A stretch of DNA of 64,000 bases from Alphaproteobacteria bacterium (GTDB taxonomy: Bacteria > Myxococcota_A > UBA796 > GCA-2862545): the NCBI GenBank assembly GCA_020632885.1, contig JACKEQ010000011.1, positions 62,001-126,000 on the forward strand. The letters are read 5' to 3'. Position numbers and translations under genes: made by a program. Shown here piece by piece: positions 9,026 through 16,185 of this stretch (within the stretch, counting starts at the first letter, position 1; the number at the start of each line of letters is the position of its first letter). A model generated the notes under the pieces. The model was not told the DNA's origin. It saw nothing but the letters and a program-made list of their open reading frames with translations, and did not search any database.

Positions 9026-10216
9026 GTGCTCGGCGTGCTCGCGGCGTTCGCCACGGAGGTCTGGCAGGAGGAGGGGATCGGCGGTGCCGCGCTCCCAGCG
9101 CTCTCCTACACCACCGACGAAGGGCTCGGCATGGGCCTCGTGGGGACCCTGTACACCTACGATGGGGAGACCGCACCGTACCGGGCGTCGGTCTACGCGC
9201 TGGTCTACGTCACCACGCGCGGCGTCCATGCCCACGCCATCGAGCTCGACTGGCTGAACGTCGCCCAACTGCCCCTGCGCGTCACGGCCAGGGCGGAGCT
9301 CAACGTCACCCGCAGCGCGACCTACTGCGGCGTGGGGCCCGACGTCACGTGCGATCCGGTGGTCGCGGCTGCGTCGGTCGCGGCCGCCGGGCTCGAAGGG
9401 GAGGAGGCGACCGAGGCCGAGCGGACCTTCTACCTGCTCCGGCGCGTGCAGCCGGTCCTGCGGCTCGACGGACGCTGGAAGCTCGGCAGCGGGTGGTCGT
9501 TGCTCGCGGGCTACCGGCTCCAGGGGTCCCGCCCCGGCGACCTGAAGGCGCGCACGCCCTTCGCGCACTCCCTCTACGCGCGCCACTTCCCCGAGGGCGA
9601 GCGCTCCATGGCGAGCGTGCTCCAGCTCGGGGTGATGTTCGACACGCGGGACGAGGAGCCGGCCCCTTCGCGGGGTGTGTGGGCGGAGGCCACGGTGCGC
9701 GGCGCGAGCCGTCTGTGGGGCTCGACGATGGGGTACGTAGGCGCGAACGTGACCGTCCGGGGCTACGTCCCGCTCGTGGGCGACCGGCTGGTCCTCGCCG
9801 ATCGCGTCGTGCTGGACGGCCTGGTGGGTGACGCACCCACGAGCGAGCTCACCATCCCCGGGGGAACCCAGACCCTCTTGTTCTACGGGGACATGACGAC
9901 TGGCCGTGGCGTGCGGATCGGTCGGTATCTCGGACGAACGAAGGTCCTTCAGCAGCTCGAGCTGCGAGGCAGCGTCTGGCGGCCGAGCCTCGCGGGCATC
10001 GAGCTCGATCTCGGCGGTCTGGCCTTCATCGACCTCGGGTTCGTCGGCGTGGACGCGAGCGACACGCGCACCCTGTTCACCCGCCCGCTCCCGACCGTGG
10101 GGGGCGGCCTCCGGATCGGCGTGGACCACACGTTCATCATCCGGGCGGACGTCGGGGTCAGCGCCATGGAGGGCTGGTCACCCTACGTCTACCTCGACCT
10201 CGACAACCTCTTCTGA
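9026..10216 (+). CDS. Omp85-superfamily outer-membrane barrel (BamA/TamA C-terminal type)
   Basis: 396 residues, GTG 9026 after GGGGAGGAG. There are no POTRA domains; after a short leader the protein runs directly into strands. Features of the bacterial surface antigen family are visible: GVMFDTRDEEPAPSRGVW, corresponding to the strand pair that begins the Omp85 barrel, later GGLRIGVDHTFIIRADVG, and a terminal aromatic residue (DLDNLF). Its short length suggests a stand-alone barrel like those paired with secreted enzymes rather than BamA itself. The 3' end overlaps the TetR gene on the opposite strand by 39 bases. Confidence 0.8.
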   Translation: MLGVLAAFATEVWQEEGIGGAALPALSYTTDEGLGMGLVGTLYTYDGETAPYRASVYALVYVTTRGVHAHAIELDWLNVAQLPLRVTARAELNVTRSATYCGVGPDVTCDPVVAAASVAAAGLEGEEATEAERTFYLLRRVQPVLRLDGRWKLGSGWSLLAGYRLQGSRPGDLKARTPFAHSLYARHFPEGERSMASVLQLGVMFDTRDEEPAPSRGVWAEATVRGASRLWGSTMGYVGANVTVRGYVPLVGDRLVLADRVVLDGLVGDAPTSELTIPGGTQTLLFYGDMTTGRGVRIGRYLGRTKVLQQLELRGSVWRPSLAGIELDLGGLAFIDLGFVGVDASDTRTLFTRPLPTVGGGLRIGVDHTFIIRADVGVSAMEGWSPYVYLDLDNLF

Positions 10217-10822
10217 GCCCACCACGGCGTCCACGGCGGCCTCCACGAGGGCCCGGAGGTCCAGAGGCCGACAGGTGGCCCCGGAGAGGTCGTCCTGGTG
10301 CAGGAGCGCGAGCACGACGGGTCCCAGCAGCAGGAGTGCCGTGATCCGGGCGTCGGTGGAGTCCGGGAGCTCGCCCCGGTCCACGTGGGCCCGGATCAGG
10401 CCCTCCAGGGCCCGGGAGGTGGGTTCCAGGACGTGCTCCACGGCCGCTGGACCGAGCGTAGGGTGCTCGAGGCCATGGGCCAGGCTGCCCACCACGAGGG
10501 CCCTGAGCGGCCCCTGACGCCAGCCGTCCACCAGGAGCGCCAGCCACGCCGTCAGGGAGGCCCGCACGGGCCCGCTCGGCTGGGAGAACGCCGCGAGCAT
10601 GCCCCGCGCGTCGTCGTCCGCGGTCGCGAGCACGGCCTGTACGACCCCGTCGAGGTCGCCGAAGTAGTGCCGCAGCGTGGGCGCCGAGACGCCCGCGGTG
10701 GCCGCGAGGTGCGCGAGCGTGGCCGGTCTGCCGCGGTCCAGCAGTGCCGGCACCATCGCGCGGCAGAGCGCGACGCGCTTCTCGTCGTGGTCGTCGTTCC
10801 GGCGGCCCGCTGGACGTCCCAT
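10178..10822 (-). CDS. TetR/AcrR-family transcriptional regulator
   Basis: 214 residues from ATG 10822. The N-terminal helix-turn-helix reads TLAHLAATAGVSAPTLRHYF, the canonical TetR recognition region. The ligand-binding half is Leu/Ala-rich. The start overlaps the stop of the Rieske oxygenase gene by one base (TGATG), so the two are translated together and the regulator probably controls this oxygenase operon. The 3' end runs into the Omp85 gene from the other side. Confidence 0.92.
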   Translation of the reverse strand: MGRPAGRRNDDHDEKRVALCRAMVPALLDRGRPATLAHLAATAGVSAPTLRHYFGDLDGVVQAVLATADDDARGMLAAFSQPSGPVRASLTAWLALLVDGWRQGPLRALVVGSLAHGLEHPTLGPAAVEHVLEPTSRALEGLIRAHVDRGELPDSTDARITALLLLGPVVLALLHQDDLSGATCRPLDLRALVEAAVDAVVGSEEVVEVEVDVG

Positions 10823-11751
10823 CACTTCGCCGCGGCGGCGTCCCGGTGCCGCAGGGTGTCGCGCCAGCGATGGAAGGCCGCGATGGGACGGTCGCTGCGC
10901 ACGTAGACCTCCCCCTGGTGCAGGCCACCGTGCAGGGGCCGCTGGGTGCACACGACCCGCTCGTCCTGCCGCAGCACCACACGGTTGGCGAGCCGGTTCA
11001 GCAGGCCCAACACGGCGTCCGCTCCCGGGACGCGCACCCGATCCTGGTAGGTGCGCGAGTAGATCCGCGTGCGCCCGTCGTCGATGGGTGCGAACGCGAG
11101 CACCGCGCGCGTGTGGGCCGACATCTCGAGCATCCAGAGGTTGGGGCACAGCACCGAGATGCGACCCGACTGGCCCTCGATCCAGCTGTCGATGCGGTCG
11201 CCCGTGACCTCGAGCTGCACGTCCACCTCGGCGGGCACGAACCTGCCGATCGTGGTGTGGTGGACGAAGTGGAGGTGTGCCCAGTCGAGCTGGTTCTCGA
11301 CCACGCGCGTGTAGTGCACGGGCCACTCGACATCGAAGCGCGACCCCGCGTCCGTGAAGCCGTCGAGCCCGAAGAACAGGGGCTCTCCCGTGGGCTCGCC
11401 AGCCCCCGTCCAGGCCCAGACGAGCCCGTGGGCCTCGCGCACGGCGAGGGTGCGGAGGTGGAGCTGGCGGCTGATCGGCTGGTCCGGGTGGGCCGGGACC
11501 GACGTGCATCGACCGTCGCCCGCGAACCGGAAGGCGTGGAAGGGGCAGGTGACACACCCGTCCTCGACGGTGCCGGCGGAGAGCGCGGCGCCGCGGTGGG
11601 GACAGCGGTCGTCTGCTGCGTGCAGGGTGCCCTGTCCATCGCGCCACAGGACCAGGTCGCGACCGAGCCGACGTCGGGCCACCGGAGCGTTTGCGGGGAC
11701 CTCGGTGGACTCGAGGATGGCGTACCACCTGTCCGGGACGATGTCGTCCAT
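10822..11751 (-). CDS. Rieske non-haem iron oxygenase, alpha-subunit type
   Basis: 309 residues from ATG 11751, preceded by GGAGGACACC; the longer open frame to 11865 is rejected on that basis. The Rieske [2Fe-2S] ligands are C50, H52, C69 and H72 (CPH...CPFH). The catalytic mononuclear iron site is seen in NQLDWAHLHFVHH, with D156, H159 and H164 as likely bridging Asp and His ligands. The family hydroxylates, demethylates or desaturates aromatic rings, sterols and similar substrates using electrons from a separate reductase, and no reductase gene is nearby. It is followed immediately by a TetR regulator. The substrate is unknown. Confidence 0.92.
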   Translation of the reverse strand: MDDIVPDRWYAILESTEVPANAPVARRRLGRDLVLWRDGQGTLHAADDRCPHRGAALSAGTVEDGCVTCPFHAFRFAGDGRCTSVPAHPDQPISRQLHLRTLAVREAHGLVWAWTGAGEPTGEPLFFGLDGFTDAGSRFDVEWPVHYTRVVENQLDWAHLHFVHHTTIGRFVPAEVDVQLEVTGDRIDSWIEGQSGRISVLCPNLWMLEMSAHTRAVLAFAPIDDGRTRIYSRTYQDRVRVPGADAVLGLLNRLANRVVLRQDERVVCTQRPLHGGLHQGEVYVRSDRPIAAFHRWRDTLRHRDAAAAK

Positions 11752-11777
11752 GGTGTCCTCCAGATTCTCTCTTCTCA

Positions 11778-11783
11778 AGCATA
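11778..11783 (-). promoter_or_regulatory. Candidate -10 hexamer TATGCT in an AT-rich divergent promoter region
   Basis: The stretch 11775-11795 is one of the few AT-rich patches in the window (ATAAAATATATT on the plus strand). On the minus strand TATGCT lies 26 bases before the Rieske oxygenase ATG. A TetR operator would be expected here, but no long palindrome beyond AATATATT is evident. Confidence 0.35.
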
Positions 11784-11854
11784 AAATATATTCCCGGCAC
11801 CTGCGCGTCCACCCAGGGGGGCCGAGGTGCGCGATACTCCCGGCGGAGGTCGCG

Positions 11855-13243
11855 ATGAAGGACATCTCGGACGCGTGGAAGCGCGGGGATCCCGAGGCCG
11901 CGCTGCGGCTCGCGCGGGATGCCTGGCGAGCGGGTCACAGCGTTGGGCTGGGACGCGTAGTGGCCGGTCTCGCGGCGCGCTCCGCCCCGCGTCCCGCCGT
12001 GGACGGCGGAAGGAAGAAGGCCGCCCACGCGGCGTGGCTGGCCCTCGCGGCGGCGGACGATCCCGCGGACGTGGACCGGCTCCTCGCGGCGCTCGCCGGC
12101 GGTACCAGCCCCCAGGCGAAGGAGCGCCTCGAGGCGCTCGGCGACGATCCCCGCGTGCTGGCCTGGCTCCTGGCGGCGTTCGAGAGCCCGATGTTCTCGG
12201 CGGAGACCACGCGGCCGTTCTGGCGGGTGGCCCTCGCGCGCACCGAGGCCCTCGCGGACGGCGGCACCGCCGGCGCGGCCGAGGCTCTCGCGCCCGGCAT
12301 GGTCTCGCGCATCCCGACCGCGGTGGGCGAGTGGCTCGGCAACCAGCTCGCCAAGCTCGCCAAGCGCCTGGCCGCGCGGACGTTCCGCGATCCCGAGGGG
12401 CTCGATGCCCTCGAGACCGGACTCCGCGCGGTGATCGCGGATGCTGTGGTGGACGATGCACCGGCGGTGTCCGAGGAGGCGCTCGTCGAGGCGGTGTGGG
12501 CCGACCCCACGTCGGACGGGCCGCGCCTCGTCCTCCAGGACTTCCTGCTCGAGCGGGCCGACCCGTGGGGCGAGCTCATCGCGCTCGGGTTCAGCGATGC
12601 CGATCCCGACCGGCAGACCCAGCTCACGCGCGAGCTGCGCTCGCGGATCCTGGGACCCCTCGCCGCCGCCGCCGACCAGTTCGTGGTGCGGAGGGGCTTC
12701 GCGGACGACGTCACGCTCTGGCGGAACAAGGCGAGCGTCCCGAAGACGGTGGGTCTGCCCGCATGGTCGACGGTCCGGGTGCTGCGCGTGCCGTCCTGGC
12801 CGGACGAGAGCTACGCGCCCGACCGCAGGATCGCCCGCGCGCTCCGGGAGATCGTGGCCCATGACGTGATGGTGTGCCTCGAGGAGGTCCACGGTATCGC
12901 CGACGTCGCGCTGGACGTCGTGCTGCAGGGCGGTGAGCGTCGTTGGCAGTCCCTGACCGTGCGCGTGGGACGCGAGCTCCCCACCGGGTGGGTCGAGCGC
13001 CTCCACCGTCTCCCGCACCTCCGCGATCTCGGGATCCGTCTCTGGGGCGGAGATGGCGCGATCCGCGACGCCCTTGCCGCCGCAGGTCTGCGCCTCGACG
13101 TCCTGCGCGTGGTGTCCGCGCTCCCCCCGGCCGACTGGATGGAGCTCGCGGATGCCGCGGGCGTCCGGCGCCTCGAGCACACCGCGCTGGGCTACAAGGG
13201 CGCGCGCACCGTGATGACGCGCGATCGGGGCGTGCTGGCCTGA
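11855..13243 (+). CDS. TIGR02996 (repeat-companion) domain protein
   Basis: 462 residues, ATG 11855 after GGCGGAGGT. Residues about 205-260 (ALVEAVWADPTSDGPRLVLQ, then DFLLERADPWGELIALG) match the TIGR02996 repeat-companion domain, found largely in myxobacteria and planctomycetes beside leucine-rich or HEAT-like repeats. The N-terminal part is Ala-rich and helical, HEAT-like. The C-terminal part (LHRLPHLRDLGIRLWGG) is leucine-rich and repeat-like. The domain's function is unknown. The gene shares an AT-rich promoter region with the divergent Rieske operon and is coupled to the MATE gene downstream. Confidence 0.8.
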   Translation: MKDISDAWKRGDPEAALRLARDAWRAGHSVGLGRVVAGLAARSAPRPAVDGGRKKAAHAAWLALAAADDPADVDRLLAALAGGTSPQAKERLEALGDDPRVLAWLLAAFESPMFSAETTRPFWRVALARTEALADGGTAGAAEALAPGMVSRIPTAVGEWLGNQLAKLAKRLAARTFRDPEGLDALETGLRAVIADAVVDDAPAVSEEALVEAVWADPTSDGPRLVLQDFLLERADPWGELIALGFSDADPDRQTQLTRELRSRILGPLAAAADQFVVRRGFADDVTLWRNKASVPKTVGLPAWSTVRVLRVPSWPDESYAPDRRIARALREIVAHDVMVCLEEVHGIADVALDVVLQGGERRWQSLTVRVGRELPTGWVERLHRLPHLRDLGIRLWGGDGAIRDALAAAGLRLDVLRVVSALPPADWMELADAAGVRRLEHTALGYKGARTVMTRDRGVLA

Positions 13244-14598
13244 AGACCCTCTCGTCCGTACCCGCACCCCGCCGAGCGGCCCAGCCCAAGGTCTCTCCGC
13301 CGCTCGAGCGCCTCGCGCTGCCCGTCATCGCGCGTCGGGCGGCCGTGGTGGGCGCCAGCCTGTTCGACGCGACCCTCGTCGCGGGCCTGGGTGCGCGTGC
13401 CGTGCTGGCCGTCACGGTGGGGACGGTCGATGTCGAGTGCCTGCTGGTGCTGCCCCTCGGCATGGTGACGCTCAGCCAGGCCTTCGCGGCCCAGCTCGAC
13501 CACGACGACCGCGGCGAAGCGTCCCGGTACGGCTGGTATGCGCTCGGCATCGCGCTGGTGTTCGGGCTCGCGGTGATGCTCGTGGCGCCTGCCGGTCGCG
13601 CCGTCATCGAGCAGCTGGGCTACGATCCGCAGACCCGGGCCCTCCTCGCCACCTATGTGGGCATCCGGGTGTTCGGCATCGCGCCCTTCCTCGCGGGGGA
13701 GGGCCTCTCCGCCTGGTTCGCGGGGCGCGGGAACACCGCGATCGGCATGTGGGCGAGCCTGGTGGCCCTGCTCACCCACGTCGGGGTGAGCGTGCTCCTC
13801 GTGTGGGGGCACCTCGGGTTCCCGGCCCTCGGTGTGGCGGGCGCTGCGTGGGGCCACGTGCTGGGCTCCACCGCCGGGCTCGTCGTGCTCCTCGTGCCGT
13901 TCGTGGTGCGCAGCGGGCTCCCGGCGCGCGTCTCACGTCGGGAGATCGGCGATCTCGTCCGTCTCGGGGTCCCCGCAGGGGTCGACCAGCTCGTGGAGTT
14001 CGCGGGCTTCCTCCTGCTGGCGAACGTGATCCTGGCGCGCTTCGATCCGCTGTCGTCCACGGCGGTCATGGTGGTGCTCCAGCTCGACGAGGTGTTCGTC
14101 ACTCCCGTCGTCGGGATCGCCGTGGCGGCGGGCGTTCGGGCGGGTCAGCTGATGGGCGGACGCCGTCACCGCCGGGTCCCGGGGCTCCTGTGGCGCGCGC
14201 TCCGCTGGGCGCTCGCGTGGCAGGCGCTGGTGGCGTTCGTGTTCCTGGTCGCCGCTGGGCCCCTCGTCGGGGCGTTCGGGGGAACGGACCGCGCCCAGCT
14301 CGTGGCGGTGGGGGTTCCGCTGCTCATGGCGAGCGTGGCGTGGCGAGGGGTGGACGCCCTGGCGGTGGTCACTGCGGAGATCCTGAAGGCGGCGGGCGAC
14401 ACGAAGGCCCTGATGGCCATCCGTGTCGCGTGCGTGCTCGGCGTGCTGGTGCCCGCCGCGGAGGTCGGTGCGCGCCTGCTGGGCGGGCTCGGGGTGGTGG
14501 CGGGCCTCACGCTGTACCTGTCGGTGCTGAGCGTCGCGACCTGGCTCCGGATGCGTTCCGGCCAGTGGCGCTCCCTCACCATCACCACCCTTCATTGA
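13240..14598 (+). CDS. MATE-family multidrug/drug:cation exporter, probable CTG start
   Basis: 452 residues if translation begins at CTG 13240. The sequence shows about 12 hydrophobic segments in two halves, with LERLALPVIARRAAVV before the first span and the second half beginning EIGDLVRLGVPAGVDQLVEF, as in MATE antiporters. There is no ATG, GTG or TTG in frame between the open-frame start at 12943 and the first membrane segment. The only plausible start is the CTG that overlaps the TGA of the upstream gene (CTGA), a 4-base overlap like the ATGA and GTGA overlaps elsewhere here. A GTG at 13345 would delete half of the first helix. Confidence 0.85.
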   Translation: MKTLSSVPAPRRAAQPKVSPPLERLALPVIARRAAVVGASLFDATLVAGLGARAVLAVTVGTVDVECLLVLPLGMVTLSQAFAAQLDHDDRGEASRYGWYALGIALVFGLAVMLVAPAGRAVIEQLGYDPQTRALLATYVGIRVFGIAPFLAGEGLSAWFAGRGNTAIGMWASLVALLTHVGVSVLLVWGHLGFPALGVAGAAWGHVLGSTAGLVVLLVPFVVRSGLPARVSRREIGDLVRLGVPAGVDQLVEFAGFLLLANVILARFDPLSSTAVMVVLQLDEVFVTPVVGIAVAAGVRAGQLMGGRRHRRVPGLLWRALRWALAWQALVAFVFLVAAGPLVGAFGGTDRAQLVAVGVPLLMASVAWRGVDALAVVTAEILKAAGDTKALMAIRVACVLGVLVPAAEVGARLLGGLGVVAGLTLYLSVLSVATWLRMRSGQWRSLTITTLH

Positions 14599-14609
14599 AG
14601 GAGGTTCCC

Positions 14610-14975
14610 GTGTTCGACCACGTCAAGATCGGTGTCAGCGACTATGCGCGTAGCAAGTCGTTCTTCCTTCGGGCCCTGGCGCCGTTGGGGATCCGGGCGG
14701 GCGGGGAGGGCGAACCGGCGTACGGCATCGAGCTCGTGGACGACGGGTCGGTGTCCTTCATCCTGTTCGCTTCCGAGGTCCCGCCCGCACCGCTCCACAT
14801 CGCCTTCGCGGCGCGCACGCGTGAGGAGGTGGACGCGTTCTACCGGGAGGCCCTGGCCGCCGGCGGGAGAGACCACGGTCGCCCGGGTCTCCGCCCGCAG
14901 TACCACGCGAGCTACTACGCCGCGTTCGTCATCGGGCCAGACGGGCACAACGTCGAGGCCGGGGCGACCGACTGA
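14610..14975 (+). CDS. VOC (glyoxalase/bleomycin-resistance fold) protein
   Basis: 121 residues from GTG 14610, preceded by a perfect AAGGAGGT. It begins FDHVKIGVSDYARSKSFF, followed by the FAARTREEVDAFYREALAAGG unit and ends GPDGHNVEAGATD, the typical VOC architecture with metal ligands His near residue 4 and Glu near the C-terminus. It probably binds a divalent metal. The substrate is unknown. It follows the MATE gene by 11 bases and its stop sits in the loop of a strong hairpin. Confidence 0.85.
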   Translation: MFDHVKIGVSDYARSKSFFLRALAPLGIRAGGEGEPAYGIELVDDGSVSFILFASEVPPAPLHIAFAARTREEVDAFYREALAAGGRDHGRPGLRPQYHASYYAAFVIGPDGHNVEAGATD

Positions 14976-14985
14976 CGGTCGCCCC
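14961..14985. terminator. Perfect 10-bp hairpin between convergent genes
   Basis: GGGGCGACCG and CGGTCGCCCC form a perfect stem around the 5-base loop ACTGA, which contains the stop of the VOC gene. It lies between two convergent genes (stops at 14975 and 14994) and could end transcription from both sides. There is no T-tract. Confidence 0.6.
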
Positions 14986-14993
14986 ACCGGGGT

Positions 14994-16145
14994 TCAGGGG
15001 GTCCAGCGCGCGACGAAGAGGTTGGTGTCGTGCTTGCCCTCCGCGGTGGCGCGGTTGCTGGCGAACACGAGGTACTTCCCGTCGGGCGAGAACATCGGGA
15101 AGCCGTCGAAGCCGGCGTGGTCGGTGAGCTGGACGGGCTCGCCGCCGCCCTCCATGGGCGCGAGCCAGAGGTCGAACTCCCGCACGTTCCCGCCGGCGTT
15201 GCTGCTGTAGATGATCTGCTTCATGTCCGGCGTGGGGTAGGGGCCGAAGTTGGCCTTCCCGTTGCTCGTGTGCTGGCGGACGTCCGTACCGTCGGCCTTC
15301 ATGCTGTAGATCTCGAGCGCGCTCGGGCGCACCATGTGCTCGGCGAGCAGGCCCTTGTAGTCCTCGAGGGCCTCGCCCTCCGGCCGCGACGCACGCCACA
15401 CGATGCGGCTACAGTCCTGCGTGTAGAACGCGCCCCCGTCGTAGCCAGGGGTGTTCGTGAGCTGCTTCAGGTCGGAGCCGTCCGGGTTCACGCTCCAGAG
15501 CTCCAGGTCGCCGCTGCGGTCGGAGGTGAACACCAGGCGCCCGTCGGTGAAGCACGCGGTGGCCTCGGCGTCGTAGCCCTCGTGGGCCAGGAACGGCACG
15601 GGGTCCTGGCCGGGCGTGTGCCAGACGAGGTCGAAGGACGCGTAGAGCGGCCAGACGTAGCCCTTGCTGTGGTCGGGCACCGGAGGGCACTCGGCCCCGC
15701 CGGCCTCGGTGGTGGCGTAGATGAACTTCTCGCCCTTCGGCCAGTCGTAGTAGCCACAGGTGGTGCGACCCTTGCCCGAGGACACCATCGTGGTGTCGCC
15801 GGTCATCAGGTCGAACACGAGCTCCTGGTCGCACCCGCCCTCCTCCGGCGTGCGCTGGAAGATGAGCTTGGTGCCGTCGGGCGACCAGTAGGCCTCCGCG
15901 TTCTCGCCGCCGAACGTGAGCTGGCGCAGGTCGGAGAGGTGCGCCTTCTCGCGCTCGGAGAGCATGTCCACGGCCTTCCCGGCCTTGAACGGCATCGCCT
16001 CGGCGGTCTCCGCGGGCTTGGGGGCCTCCACGGGGTCGGGGGGCTTGGGGTGCTCCGGGTGGTCGTCGTGGGGAGCGTCGGTGCCGCCACAGGCGACGAG
16101 GGCGAGCCCGGTGAGCAGGCCGGCGAGTGGGAGTCGGGAGTTCAT
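14994..16145 (-). CDS. TolB-like beta-propeller lipoprotein
   Basis: 383 residues, ATG 16145 after CAGGAG. The lipoprotein signal ends LALVACGG (Cys19) and is followed by a His/Pro-rich low-complexity linker. PD40/WD40-like blades recur: LRQLTFGGENAEAYWSPDGT, LVFTSDRSGDLELWSVNPDG and MFSPDGKYLVFASNR, as in the TolB propeller and peptidase S9 N-terminal domains. No hydrolase motif follows. It is probably a periplasmic or surface binding protein. It lies 40 bases downstream of the M1/M28 peptidase gene on the same strand and may be co-transcribed. Confidence 0.85.
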   Translation of the reverse strand: MNSRLPLAGLLTGLALVACGGTDAPHDDHPEHPKPPDPVEAPKPAETAEAMPFKAGKAVDMLSEREKAHLSDLRQLTFGGENAEAYWSPDGTKLIFQRTPEEGGCDQELVFDLMTGDTTMVSSGKGRTTCGYYDWPKGEKFIYATTEAGGAECPPVPDHSKGYVWPLYASFDLVWHTPGQDPVPFLAHEGYDAEATACFTDGRLVFTSDRSGDLELWSVNPDGSDLKQLTNTPGYDGGAFYTQDCSRIVWRASRPEGEALEDYKGLLAEHMVRPSALEIYSMKADGTDVRQHTSNGKANFGPYPTPDMKQIIYSSNAGGNVREFDLWLAPMEGGGEPVQLTDHAGFDGFPMFSPDGKYLVFASNRATAEGKHDTNLFVARWTP

Positions 16146-16185
16146 GGGGCTCCTGGTGGGTATGCGGGTCTGAAGAGGGTGGGTT

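Noticed and set aside
10823..13267. Long N-terminal extension of the TetR frame
   Set aside because: It covers the Rieske gene in another frame and antisense DNA; the helix-turn-helix begins right after ATG 10822.
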